A stretch of DNA of 64,000 nt from Kosakonia pseudosacchari (GTDB lineage Bacteria; Pseudomonadota; Gammaproteobacteria; Enterobacterales; Enterobacteriaceae): positions 124,001 to 188,000 of the forward strand of contig NZ_FXWP01000013.1 of assembly GCF_900184035.1 (NCBI RefSeq), given 5' to 3'. The position numbers and the translations under genes were made by a program. Positions 17,137 to 25,384 of the stretch are shown here, piece after piece (within the stretch, counting starts at the first letter, position 1; the number at the start of each line of letters is the position of its first letter). The notes under the pieces are model-generated. The model was not told the origin of the DNA. It saw nothing but the letters and a program-made list of their open reading frames with translations, and made no database searches.

Positions 17137-17473
17137 CCGCGGTTTCCCGCTTAAAACACATTCATCTATTTGCATTGCCAAAGCATTGGCCCACCGATAT
17201 GACTAACGGCATACCGCCTGCAAACTTTATAAATAAATTGCAGGTGCCGGCGAGCGCAGGCAGCAAAGCGCCAGACCTCGTGCTCCTCCTTCGGCATGAC
17301 CGCGATTTCATGACTGCGTGACGCTTAAACGGCAGCGTCACGGAGCCTGGATTCACACAAAAAGCAGAAAGCGCCCGTCTGACAAAAACACAGGGTGTGG
17401 ACGCAACGCTGTTTTGCCAGGCACATTTCTGAAACAATGCGCGTTACGTTTCACAAATCAAGCAGTTGAACCT

Positions 17474-18361
17474 ATGGACAGAGTGATGGCGGTGGTGGTG
17501 TTTAATCGCATCTGCGAGCTGGGAAGTTTGAGCGCTGCTTCGCGGGCGCTGGGCATTTCCCGCCCGATGGTCAGCCGCTACCTTGATGAAATGGAAAAAT
17601 GGGCGGGTGCCCGGCTTATTCACCGTTCGTCCCGCCGCCTGACGCTTACTCCAGCCGGGGAAAATACGTTACAAAAAACGCGACAACTCGCGCCGTTGTT
17701 TGGCGATATTGAAGGGCAATCGACGCGGGAAACGCCCTCCGGTACGTTGCGCGTTGCCTGCGCCCACTTCACGGCCAGCCATATTATCGGGCCGGTGCTG
17801 CCGGATTTTCTGGCGCGTTACCCGGCGTTAAGAATCGAAGTTGAAGTGGGAAACCACCCGGTCAACCTGATTGGCGAACGCATTGATTTGGCCATTCGCA
17901 TCACTAATAACCCGGAAGCCGGGGCGATAGCCACCCGTCTCGGGGAGTGCCGCTCGGTACTTTGCGCATCGGCGGATTATCTGCGCCTGCACGGTACACC
18001 GCACACGGTGCATGAGCTTGCACACCACAACTGTCTGCACTATAGCGGTTTCGCCGGGCAGTCATGGCACTTTACCGATGGCGCACAAAACAAGTGGGAC
18101 GTGATGGCGAACGGCAACCTGAGCGCGGGGATCTCCGCTGTGCTGCGTGATGCGGCGATTGCCGGGTGCGGGCTGGCGCTGGTTCCGGAACGGGAAGCGC
18201 AGGACGCGCTGAATAATGGGCAACTGGTGAGGATATTACCCGATCTCGAACCGCAACGACTGGGGATTTATGGTCTGTATCAGTCTCGCGAACATCAACA
18301 CGCCGCGCTGCGGTTATTTATGGATGCTATCCGCCAGCAGTTAACCAGTGCGCCAGAATAA
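17474..18361 (+). CDS. LysR-family transcriptional regulator
   Basis: A 295-residue LTTR. The N-terminal winged HTH spans about residues 1-60 (MAVVVFNRICELGSLSAASR, ALGISRPMVSRYLDEMEKW, LTLTPAGE). The rest is the effector-binding domain with the usual GTLRVACAHFTASHIIGPVL linker and strand. The HTH has MVSRYLDEME in place of the commoner AVSRxIxxLE, as in the DsdC/YafC-like group. No divergent target gene is obvious. Confidence 0.85.
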   Translation: MDRVMAVVVFNRICELGSLSAASRALGISRPMVSRYLDEMEKWAGARLIHRSSRRLTLTPAGENTLQKTRQLAPLFGDIEGQSTRETPSGTLRVACAHFTASHIIGPVLPDFLARYPALRIEVEVGNHPVNLIGERIDLAIRITNNPEAGAIATRLGECRSVLCASADYLRLHGTPHTVHELAHHNCLHYSGFAGQSWHFTDGAQNKWDVMANGNLSAGISAVLRDAAIAGCGLALVPEREAQDALNNGQLVRILPDLEPQRLGIYGLYQSREHQHAALRLFMDAIRQQLTSAPE

Positions 18362-18505
18362 ATAGCCATTTTATGTGGGGAATTCACCGTGTAATAACGA
18401 TGAAAAATCTAAATATAATCGCGGTGTTGCGTACTCGTGCTGGCAGTTCGCGGCAGCGCCATTGTTTTTCTTAGGTTTAATCTCATCGTTAGCATTTAAT
18501 TATTT

Positions 18506-18730
18506 GTGCTGTTGAGACCCGTCTTATTTTTTTGTCAGCTATTGACGGCTGCGGTTATTTATCGGTTAAATGAAAGCCCGCCCGCAGTGAGTGAAACTAA
18601 AATGGTGATGATGAACCTGGCGTTGATAGGCGTGCTGCTGATCGTTATCGCGTATTCTTTTTACAGGCACTTTCGGCTTGTGCGCTCAAGAAAAGTGGGT
18701 CAACCGCGTAAATACAGTAAAAAGACTTAA
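18506..18730 (+). CDS. Small membrane protein (tentative)
   Basis: A frame of 74 codons from a GTG; an internal ATG at 18602 would give a 42-residue single-span protein with the helix MMNLALIGVLLIVIAYSFY and a basic tail (RHFRLVRSRKVGQPRKYSKK). A strong terminator starts 15 bases after the stop, which supports a transcribed gene, but no family is recognised and the start is uncertain. Confidence 0.35.
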   Translation: MLLRPVLFFCQLLTAAVIYRLNESPPAVSETKMVMMNLALIGVLLIVIAYSFYRHFRLVRSRKVGQPRKYSKKT

Positions 18731-18744
18731 CGGTATTTAATGTG

Positions 18745-18779
18745 AATTGCCTTTTTATCCACGGGATAAAAAGGCAATT
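18745..18779. terminator. Perfect 16-bp bidirectional terminator
   Basis: AATTGCCTTTTTATCC, a 3-base loop (ACG), then the exact complement. A and T flanks allow termination on both strands, between the small plus-strand gene and the convergent LuxR-HTH gene ending at 18832. Confidence 0.8.
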
Positions 18780-18831
18780 TTATGTTGCGTCCTGGTTTTT
18801 ATTTTGCTGAGTGTTGTGTTTTTTTTCTTTC

Positions 18832-19398
18832 TTAGCTGTAAGCGACCATTCTATTTATTTGTTCGCCCGGCGGCATAAAAAGTGGATCTTCACTCGTACT
18901 CTCTTTTAATGTGGAGTCGGTAAATGAAAAAATGCTAAACGCATAAAAAATGTCAATCTTTGTACTCGCGGATATTTTCTTTTTGATGTTGTCCTTGTGC
19001 GATGAAACGGTTTTTTTGTTGATGTTTAATAGCGTGGAAATCTCCTCATCACTCTTTTCGAAAATCATCTCTTTTAGAATCGCAATTTCGCGCCTTCCAA
19101 GACGAATCGTCTTAACATGCTGGCTGACTCTTCCGTAAACAAATTCGGTTAATATGTCCATTAAAACACTGACCGGAACTTTATCGGGTATCACAATCAT
19201 AGGCGTATGTGCCAACGTAAAGGGCGTAAAATTACCTTTGGTTACCACTAATGTTCCCCGGCCAGAATAAGGTGCTGTAAAGTTAATTCCAATGTGCAAA
19301 CCACTGCCGTTTCTGATTTCATTAACTAATTGAGTGATACCTTTTTTGGTATAAGAACAGGTGATTTTGCATAATATGACATCTATTTTTCTTTCCAT
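18832..19398 (-). CDS. LuxR-HTH transcriptional regulator
   Basis: A 188-residue protein with a C-terminal LuxR-type HTH at about residues 98-145 (LGRREIAILKEMIFEKSDEE, ISTLLNINKKTVSSHKDNI). The N-terminal 95 residues match no input domain I know and have no phospho-acceptor pattern of receiver domains. This layout resembles fimbrial or exopolysaccharide regulators of enterics. AGGAGGG precedes the ATG. It is divergent from the YjbE-like gene, so it may control it. Low G+C. Confidence 0.7.
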   Translation of the reverse strand: MERKIDVILCKITCSYTKKGITQLVNEIRNGSGLHIGINFTAPYSGRGTLVVTKGNFTPFTLAHTPMIVIPDKVPVSVLMDILTEFVYGRVSQHVKTIRLGRREIAILKEMIFEKSDEEISTLLNINKKTVSSHKDNIKKKISASTKIDIFYAFSIFSFTDSTLKESTSEDPLFMPPGEQINRMVAYS

Positions 19399-19701
19399 AT
19401 TACACCCTCCTGGAGCGTCTGGATGTGCGTGTGTAAAATTTGCAAGTTTGAAATTTTTCTCAATCCTTTGTTGTGCTCTTCTATGTCTTCTTTGATCTCT
19501 ATCATACTGCTAAAAAATTGTTAACTGAGGATTATCTTATTTTTATTTTTAAGCGAAATGTGCATCCGCTGAGATAATTTGGTTTCGCTGAGGAATCTCC
19601 CATTTGTTTTCATATTGTCGAGGAATGTCCTATTTTGCGATCCGTTTTTGTGATGGCGATTTAAAGTGCAGATGATCCCAAATAAATATGAGGACAGGAT
19701 T
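19399..19701. other. Divergent promoter region between LuxR-HTH and YjbE-like genes
   Basis: About 300 AT-rich bases between two divergent starts. A repeated GAGGAAT(C/G)TCC motif near 19588-19600 and 19619-19630 (AGGAATCTCCCATTTG and AGGAATGTCCTATTTT), 31 bases apart, could be regulator-binding direct repeats. No gene seen. Confidence 0.4.
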
Positions 19702-19950
19702 ATGGTGCTTTTAAAATACATTATTATCGCTTTCGTATTTGTTATTTCTGAAGTTTGCTACGCAGCGCCCGCAGAAGAAGGAAAAGCCGCCGGGGAGAAT
19801 GCAGCGGAATATGCAGTTGGCAGTTCAGCCGTCACCGGTGTGGCGGTTGTTACCGCTGTCGCCGGTTTGCTTTTATTATCAATGGGCGGAGGAAATGACG
19901 GAAGTAATACCTCAACCAATACCACCACGACGACTACGCCTGCCAATTAA
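19702..19950 (+). CDS. YjbE-like small exported threonine-tailed protein
   Basis: An 82-residue protein with a signal peptide (MVLLKYIIIAFVFVISEVCYAA), a Gly/Ala/Val-rich hydrophobic stretch (AVTGVAVVTAVAGLLLLSMGGG) and a low-complexity tail (NDGSNTSTNTTTTTTPAN). This architecture matches E. coli YjbE, first gene of the yjbEFGH exopolysaccharide operon, and GfcA of group 4 capsule. The rest of such an operon is absent here. AGGACAGG precedes the ATG. A role in surface polysaccharide is inferred by analogy only. Confidence 0.65.
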   Translation: MVLLKYIIIAFVFVISEVCYAAPAEEGKAAGENAAEYAVGSSAVTGVAVVTAVAGLLLLSMGGGNDGSNTSTNTTTTTTPAN

Positions 19951-20104
19951 CGGTGACGCTTTTTAAAATTCGCCACGCCAGGGTCTTTGAGGGTTTACAA
20001 CGGAATGCTTAATCGCACCGGAAGGTGTGAGGGGACGCATCATGCCTACGCGAGCTGGCAGCAGATCGGCAGTGGAAGTTTCAGCGGGAGCGGTGGGAAT
20101 TGAG
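19951..20104 (+). other. Possible gene remnant downstream of the YjbE-like gene
   Basis: A short frame ending at 20103 encodes HHAYASWQQIGSGSFSGSGGN, which looks like the end of a larger exported protein but has no supported start. The terminator at 20105 follows at once. It may be what remains of a formerly longer operon. Confidence 0.25.
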
Positions 20105-20133
20105 CAGGGGGACGCAGAGGTCCCCCTGATTTT
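20105..20133 (+). terminator. Rho-independent terminator
   Basis: A 9-bp stem CAGGGGGAC/GTCCCCCTG with a 6-base loop, followed by ATTTTG on the plus strand. It closes the YjbE-like transcript. Confidence 0.65.
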
Positions 20134-20240
20134 GTTCATGGCGCTGCGTTTAATTCAGCATACCGAGCCTGACGCGAATGGAACCATGACGCAGGTGATG
20201 GGTAAATTCTGAGGCATAAACAAAGTGCTACGTGTGGCGA

Positions 20241-21092
20241 TCACCACTTCATCTCGCCGGTATTCACTTTTGCGCTCAGTTCCAGTGAACCCGCTTCTGC
20301 CAGCTTCGGATAAGCAGCGGTCATTGCTTTAATAACGCCCGCAGAAGTTTTATTCGCTTTCAGTGCCTGCTCGAAGGTATCGAGGTAATGAAGGGTAAAC
20401 GTAATGGCCTGGTCACCAGCGGGGCGCGCGCCCAGATAATGACCGGGGATCACCTGCTGCGGCTTCAGGTGTTGCATTTCACTCAGCACTTCACGCCACT
20501 GCGCACGTGCCGCCGGGGTTTGCGTGTCGGCGCTCCAGACGTGAATGCCGCTGGAAATCGCCGTACCGCCGAGAATGGCTCTATTCGCCGGGATCCAGAC
20601 ATAAGCCGCATAGCTTTGTGGATGGCGCAGCTCCAGTGTTTCACCATCGATAGTGAAGTGTGTCGCCGTGGTCGCTGTTGGTACGGTTAACGTGTGCGGC
20701 GCGCCGTCCTTCATCTGCGGTCCCCAGTGCGCCAACTTGGCCTCTTTTGTCGCTTCGATATGTTTCACCACTTCAGGTGAGGCAACCACCTTGACCTGCG
20801 GCCAGGCTTTAACGATCGGTTCAAGGCCAAAATAGAAATCCGGATCGCCGGAGGTGATCACCACTTGCTTGAGCGTTTTGCCGCTGGCTTTGATCATCTC
20901 CACCAGTTTTTCGCCATCTTTGACGCTGAATTGCGCATCAAACAAAATCGCTTCCGTAGGGCCGGAAACCAGTGTGGATGAGACGGCGAAAATCGCCTTT
21001 TCCTGCGGGTTGTAAACCTGCAATTCTAACGGTGCGGCAACAGAAGAGGCGCTGGCTAGCATCAGCAATACGCCGGGTATTTTACGGTTCAT
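20241..21092 (-). CDS. Exported metallo-beta-lactamase-fold protein with degenerate metal site
   Basis: A 283-residue protein with a signal peptide (MNRKIPGVLLMLASASSVAA). The fold is recognised from EAILFDAQFSVKDGEKLVEM and the C-terminal VIPGHYLGA. The normal HxHxDH motif is replaced by TSGDPDFYFGLEP, which lacks both leading His and keeps only Asp residues. Related Vmh-type proteins usually have a SHxDPDHYFG version. Zinc binding may therefore be lost or altered. It is followed 13 bases upstream by a DsbA-like gene in the same direction, so the two are probably one operon. Confidence 0.75.
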   Translation of the reverse strand: MNRKIPGVLLMLASASSVAAPLELQVYNPQEKAIFAVSSTLVSGPTEAILFDAQFSVKDGEKLVEMIKASGKTLKQVVITSGDPDFYFGLEPIVKAWPQVKVVASPEVVKHIEATKEAKLAHWGPQMKDGAPHTLTVPTATTATHFTIDGETLELRHPQSYAAYVWIPANRAILGGTAISSGIHVWSADTQTPAARAQWREVLSEMQHLKPQQVIPGHYLGARPAGDQAITFTLHYLDTFEQALKANKTSAGVIKAMTAAYPKLAEAGSLELSAKVNTGEMKW

Positions 21093-21104
21093 GAGGGGAT
21101 CCCT

Positions 21105-21743
21105 TTAACGATATGTTTTTACGAGCGCTATAAATGCATCCGGGTTGCCGTAATATTGGCCAACCGGAAGCAGCGTGTAACGGCCATCTTCCTGCACCAA
21201 TACGGCGCTGGGAAAACCCGCCCCGGCGGCTTGTGCCATCACCATGCGGCCATATTGAATAGCGGCGCGGGCTTCGCTTTCCGCCACCTGGCCGTTGACA
21301 ACAGGCTGGCCGGTGGCGTGCTGAATCACCGCGTTGACTACCTCATCGCGGGTGATATCACGGCCATCACGATACCAGGCTGTCTGAATGGCGTTCAGAA
21401 AGTGCAGCGCGTCGGCCGGTTCGCCAAATTGCTGTAAGGCTAATAAGCCGCGAGTGGCAGGCAGCGAATCGAGCAGCAATCCATCGCGGGCAAGTAGATC
21501 TTCTTTATAAGCACGGCCAAACGGCATACCGGTTAATTTCGCGATTCGATCATCATGTTCATGCACATGAGCGAGCCAGTCGGCGTCCAGCCGGCGGCGC
21601 TGCGCGTCGATAAACAGGCCACCGGGCAAAATATGTTGTCGTTCAGTGAAGTGTTCAGCCGTGCGATTAATCAATGGCAGTGCGCCATAACTCCAGCCGC
21701 AGAGCGGATCGATTATCCAGTACAGACCAGCCTGAAATGCCAT
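21105..21743 (-). CDS. DsbA-family (FrnE-like) thioredoxin-fold protein with single-Cys active site
   Basis: A 212-residue cytoplasmic thioredoxin-fold protein. The active-site region reads DPLCGWSYG, where related FrnE proteins have DPMCxWCxG; the second Cys is Ser. The alpha-helical insertion and the cis-Pro region (GAGFPSAVLVQEDG) are present. A monothiol site suggests glutathione- or conjugate-type chemistry rather than disulfide oxidation. The ATG used follows GAGAGAA; a longer frame to 21788 lacks support. Confidence 0.75.
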   Translation of the reverse strand: MAFQAGLYWIIDPLCGWSYGALPLINRTAEHFTERQHILPGGLFIDAQRRRLDADWLAHVHEHDDRIAKLTGMPFGRAYKEDLLARDGLLLDSLPATRGLLALQQFGEPADALHFLNAIQTAWYRDGRDITRDEVVNAVIQHATGQPVVNGQVAESEARAAIQYGRMVMAQAAGAGFPSAVLVQEDGRYTLLPVGQYYGNPDAFIALVKTYR

Positions 21744-21887
21744 GGTTATTCTCTCTTGTTGTGCAGGTGCCGCCCATTGTAGGCGCATTAGCGCTGAAGA
21801 GAATTCCCGTAACCGGACATGCAGCGTTTCGTAAAACGATCAGATAACCACGCCATGACGACAGAAAAATACCGTAATGGCGTGGCG

Positions 21888-22868
21888 TTAATGCCCGTGC
21901 CTGATGTTTCGTGCGGCGGCCCAGAGCTTGTACTGCGCTGGCGTCATGTTGATGAGTTGGTTAAAGGCTTTGCGAAACGCCGTATCTTCCGTATAGCCAC
22001 ACGCGGCGGCGACGTGCCTGATATTGGCTGAGGGGTTTTCAAGCAGCAGACAGGCCGATTCAATGCGCACGCGCGTAATAAAATGTTTGGGGCTTTCGCG
22101 GGTTAAATCGGCCAGTTTTCGGTGTAAGGTGCGCGGGCTGAGGTTCAACGCGCTGGCGAGTTCTTCGACGGTGATGGCCGGGTTTTCATAGCGGATAAGC
22201 TGTTCGGCGCGCAGTAACAGCGGATCAATGGTGTTTAAAAAACCACGCGGTGCATAGATTTGCTGGGAGAGTGGCTGGCTGTCGGCAACGGTCATATCCG
22301 CTGCCATTCTGGCCACCTCGTCCCCGGCATGCTGGCGAATAATGTGCAGCGCCAGATCCACCCACGACAGCGGTCCGCCGGTGGTTATCACGTTGCGCTC
22401 TTCGATTAACGCTTTTCCCCACACCATTTTGGCGCGCGGATAGCGGGCGCGGAAAGTGGGATACAGCCACCACGTGGTGGCGCACTCTCTGCCATCCAGC
22501 AATCCGGCGTCACCCAGCAGATACCCCCCGGCGCAGGCGCCGCCAATTTTCGCACCGCGCTGATGCTGTTGGCGCAACCACGCGACGGCCTCCGGGCTGG
22601 TGAGCGCAGGCAGTTTATTACCGCCGAGTGCCATGCCGCAGGCCAGAATCACATCGGGCGCGCTGATGCTGGCAAATGCACCATCCACCGCAATCGTCCG
22701 ACCTTGCGCGTCCGCGACCGGTTTCCCGTCAGGGCTGACAACGGCGATCCTGAATCGGCTGGCCTCGTTGCTGGTGGGAAGAAGCTGGTTGGTTATCCAG
22801 AACATATCCGCAAGCCCGGTAATTGCAGACATCATGCTGCCTGCGGTGGCGACTATCGCTATCTGCAT
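21888..22868 (-). CDS. GlxA-family transcriptional regulator (DJ-1/PfpI domain plus AraC HTH)
   Basis: A 326-residue regulator. The N-terminal 190 residues form a DJ-1/PfpI-like domain, with the nucleophile-elbow Cys in GGACAGGYLLGDAGLL. The C-terminal 100 residues are a double HTH of AraC type (ITVEELASALNLSPRTLHRKL; IRHVAAACGYTEDTAFRKAF). It is divergent from the esterase-azoreductase operon, which it may control. Confidence 0.85.
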   Translation of the reverse strand: MQIAIVATAGSMMSAITGLADMFWITNQLLPTSNEASRFRIAVVSPDGKPVADAQGRTIAVDGAFASISAPDVILACGMALGGNKLPALTSPEAVAWLRQQHQRGAKIGGACAGGYLLGDAGLLDGRECATTWWLYPTFRARYPRAKMVWGKALIEERNVITTGGPLSWVDLALHIIRQHAGDEVARMAADMTVADSQPLSQQIYAPRGFLNTIDPLLLRAEQLIRYENPAITVEELASALNLSPRTLHRKLADLTRESPKHFITRVRIESACLLLENPSANIRHVAAACGYTEDTAFRKAFNQLINMTPAQYKLWAAARNIRHGH

Positions 22869-22997
22869 TGTGGTTCTCCGCGTGATGTCTGATTTTGCCT
22901 GTTTAATGTCAAGTTCGCCATCTTACCACGTCAGGTTGCTCTGATTACACTCTCTGCATTGTGTTTATCACTTCATCAATACGTGGCGGGAGAGAAC

Positions 22998-23771
22998 ATG
23001 CGCAACGCTTTTCGCAAAGGAAAACGGTTTATCACGGGGGCCTCATGTGCGGCCATGTTGAGCGTGATGTCGGCGCAGGCTGTCGCACAGCCGATTAAAA
23101 ATATTGTGCTGGTTCACGGTGCGTTTGCGGACGGTTCCAGTTGGGCCGCCGTGACCGAGCGTTTACAAAACATGGGCTACCACGTTTCGGCGGTGCAAAA
23201 CCCGCTGACCTCGCTGGATGATGATGTTGCCGCCACCGAACGTGTGCTGGCGCGCCAGCATGGCGATGTGCTGCTGGTTGGTCATTCATGGGGCGGGGCC
23301 GTTATCAGCCAGGCCGGTAACAACAGCCATGTGCGGGGGCTGGTCTACCTTTCAGCGCTGGCACCGGCAACGGGGGAATCCGTGACGGATTTACTGGCAC
23401 GGCTTAACGCGCCAATGAGTGGGTTAACGCCGGATGCGCAAGGGCTGGTGTGGTTAGATGATGCCAGCCAGTTTCAACAGGTGATGGCGAACGATATCTC
23501 AACCCGCAATGTCCAGGCGTTGGCTGCGGTTTCACAACCGATCGCGCTCACGGCATTTCAGGGAAAAATCACCCATGCCGCCTGGGAAAATAGACCGAGT
23601 TGGTATTTGCTGACCGAAAATGATCATGCTTTGTTACCTGTCGTTCAGGAGAAAATAGCCAGACAGATCCACGCCACTGTATATAGCGTTAACAGTTCAC
23701 ATTTATCTATGGTTTCGCAACCCGATGCCGTAGCGAAATTTATCGATACTGCCGCTAAGTCCTTTAAATAA
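22998..23771 (+). CDS. Exported alpha/beta hydrolase (salicylate-esterase/EstA-like)
   Basis: A 257-residue protein with a signal peptide ending near SAQAVAQ. The mature protein begins IKNIVLVHGAFADGSSWAAV, the strand-oxyanion segment of EstA-like alpha/beta hydrolases. The nucleophile is in GHSWGG, the acid probably in LLTENDHALLP and the His in NSSHLSMVSQP. Substrate unknown. It leads a three-gene operon (27 and 23 base gaps) with azoreductase and a YciI protein, suggesting a detoxification role. Confidence 0.8.
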   Translation: MRNAFRKGKRFITGASCAAMLSVMSAQAVAQPIKNIVLVHGAFADGSSWAAVTERLQNMGYHVSAVQNPLTSLDDDVAATERVLARQHGDVLLVGHSWGGAVISQAGNNSHVRGLVYLSALAPATGESVTDLLARLNAPMSGLTPDAQGLVWLDDASQFQQVMANDISTRNVQALAAVSQPIALTAFQGKITHAAWENRPSWYLLTENDHALLPVVQEKIARQIHATVYSVNSSHLSMVSQPDAVAKFIDTAAKSFK

Positions 23772-23798
23772 CTATTGTGTTTATTGTCGGAGAGCATC

Positions 23799-24419
23799 AT
23801 GAAGATTCTGCATATTGATTCCAGTATTTCGGGTGACCATTCCGTTACTCGCGCACTTTCCGCTGACGTTATGCGGGAAATAAAATTACGTTATCCGCAA
23901 GCGGAAATAACTTATCGCGATGTGGTCCGCGACGAAATAAGCCATTTAACGGCGGATATCGCCGCCGGATTCCGGGTTGTTGCCGGTAGTCAAACGGCAA
24001 GTGACAGACACCCGGAGCAGCAGATTTCACAGCAACTGGTTGATGAATTCCTGGCGCATGATCTGATTGTTATCGCGGCGCCAATGTATAACTTCTCTGT
24101 TTCCAGTCAGTTAAAAGCATGGCTGGACAGGCTTGCCCAACCGGGAAAAACCTTTCAGTACACCGCCACCGGGCCGGTAGGACTGGCGGAGGGGAAACAG
24201 GTATTAATTATTTCAGCGCGCGGCGGGTTTTATTTACAGCCACCTTTTGATGGCATGGATTTCCAGGAAAAATATCTGCGCGCCTTTTTTGGTTTTCTGG
24301 GTGTTGAGGATCTTCACATTATCCGTGCAGAAGGCACCTCAAAAGGAGATGACATTAAACACCAGCAAATTGCCGCCGCGCGATCGGCGATCAATACCAT
24401 TATTGCGACGCTGCCATGA
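23799..24419 (+). CDS. azoR: FMN-dependent NADH:quinone/azo oxidoreductase
   Basis: A 206-residue flavodoxin-fold enzyme of the AzoR family, which reduces quinones and azo compounds with NADH. The start MKILHIDSSISGDHSVTRALSA holds the FMN phosphate loop, and PMYNFSVSSQLKAWLDRL and the flavin-edge segment SARGGFY are conserved. GGAGAG precedes the ATG. This paralogue is second in an operon with an esterase and a YciI protein, unlike the stand-alone housekeeping azoR. Confidence 0.85.
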   Translation: MKILHIDSSISGDHSVTRALSADVMREIKLRYPQAEITYRDVVRDEISHLTADIAAGFRVVAGSQTASDRHPEQQISQQLVDEFLAHDLIVIAAPMYNFSVSSQLKAWLDRLAQPGKTFQYTATGPVGLAEGKQVLIISARGGFYLQPPFDGMDFQEKYLRAFFGFLGVEDLHIIRAEGTSKGDDIKHQQIAAARSAINTIIATLP

Positions 24420-24442
24420 CATTAATCTGCGGGGAATGAGTT

Positions 24443-24751
24443 ATGTTATATGCGATTACGCTTAATTACGCGAGCGGACCCGATATTCTTAGTGCATATG
24501 TTGATGCGCATAAGCAGTGGCTGGGGGAGATGATCAAAAATGGGCATGTTATTTTTGCCGGGCCTCTGCAAAATAAACCTGGTGGATTTATCCTGGCGAC
24601 GGCCAGCGATAGCCAGAGCCTGGAACACGAAATAGAGCGCGATCCGTTTGTGAAATTTGGCCTGGTCAGCGTCGATATTGCGGTTATCGAGCCTGCCATT
24701 TGCTCCGCGCATTTCCTGCGCGACTGGGCGGGAGAGGCAAAAGCGCTTTAG
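24443..24751 (+). CDS. YciI-family protein
   Basis: A 102-residue single-domain protein. The ferredoxin-like YCII fold is seen in HKQWLGEMIKNGHVIFAGPL and the DPFVKFGLVSVDIAVIEP end. A conserved His/Asp pair (DAHKQWL) is the proposed active site in this family, whose members include dehydrochlorinase-like enzymes. It is the last gene of the esterase-azoreductase operon and is followed by a terminator. Confidence 0.8.
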   Translation: MLYAITLNYASGPDILSAYVDAHKQWLGEMIKNGHVIFAGPLQNKPGGFILATASDSQSLEHEIERDPFVKFGLVSVDIAVIEPAICSAHFLRDWAGEAKAL

Positions 24752-24770
24752 CCTGAACGCAAGCCACGCC

Positions 24771-24800
24771 AGGGAGGTTGCGCTCAGCCGCCTCCCTTTT
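24771..24800 (+). terminator. Rho-independent terminator of the azoreductase operon
   Basis: AGGGAGG pairs with CCTCCCT around a 13-base loop, followed by TTTT, 20 bases after the YciI stop. Confidence 0.65.
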
Positions 24801-24971
24801 GCATTACAGCCGTTCATGATGCGCTACGCGCCGGTATGTTTCTCTGCAACGGGCGATCCGCCCTGTGTATGCCATACGGGCTTTTCTGACAAAATTATTA
24901 TTTTCGCGTCATGTTTGCGTAAGTATTACTCCGCTAAGGTGAATGCTCCTGTTCTCAAGGAGGTTTCAACC

Positions 24972-25304
24972 ATGGGTATGCAACACGCGGTAATTCTTGA
25001 GATCCAGCAATGGATTGACGATAACCTTGAAAGGCCGCTACGGATCGAGGATGTCGCCACGCGGGCGGGATATTCAAAATGGCACCTTCAGCGCCTGTTC
25101 CAGCAAGTGTTTCAGATACCGCTCGGCATCTATATCCGCGAGAAGAAGCTGGAAAGCGCCGCGCATGAGCTGCTGGCGACGGAACAGTCGATTATGGCTA
25201 TCTCCACCAAATATGGTTATGACTCGCAGCAGACTTTTACACGCACCTTTACGCGCAAATACCAGATGCCGCCCGGCGTCTGGCGACGCCAGCATCAGCG
25301 CTAA
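24972..25304 (+). CDS. RamA/SoxS-like single-domain AraC regulator
   Basis: A 110-residue protein consisting only of the double-HTH AraC domain. It is close to RamA/MarA/SoxS/TetD: WIDDNLERPLRIEDVATRAGYSKWHLQRLF and then KYGYDSQQTFTRTFTRKYQMPPG. AAGGAGG lies 8 bases before the ATG. Such proteins act without ligand, by their abundance, on stress and efflux promoters. Position after the azoreductase operon suggests a local oxidative or xenobiotic response. Confidence 0.85.
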   Translation: MGMQHAVILEIQQWIDDNLERPLRIEDVATRAGYSKWHLQRLFQQVFQIPLGIYIREKKLESAAHELLATEQSIMAISTKYGYDSQQTFTRTFTRKYQMPPGVWRRQHQR

Positions 25305-25354
25305 GGAAAAGTAAGCGTAATGAAAAGGAAACGCGCGGGGAATGAAGGTGAATA

Positions 25355-25378
25355 AAAGGCGGCCGATGCCGCCTTTTT
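25355..25378. terminator. Bidirectional terminator between the AraC regulator and porin genes
   Basis: AAAGGCGGC/GCCGCCTTT, 9-bp stem with a CGAT loop and TTTTT on the plus strand; the A-rich left flank supplies U on the minus strand. Confidence 0.8.
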
Positions 25379-25384
25379 GCTGGT

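Noticed and set aside
20027..20212. 61-codon frame crossing the terminator at 20105-20133
   Set aside because: It runs through a strong terminator hairpin and has no plausible composition or ribosome site.
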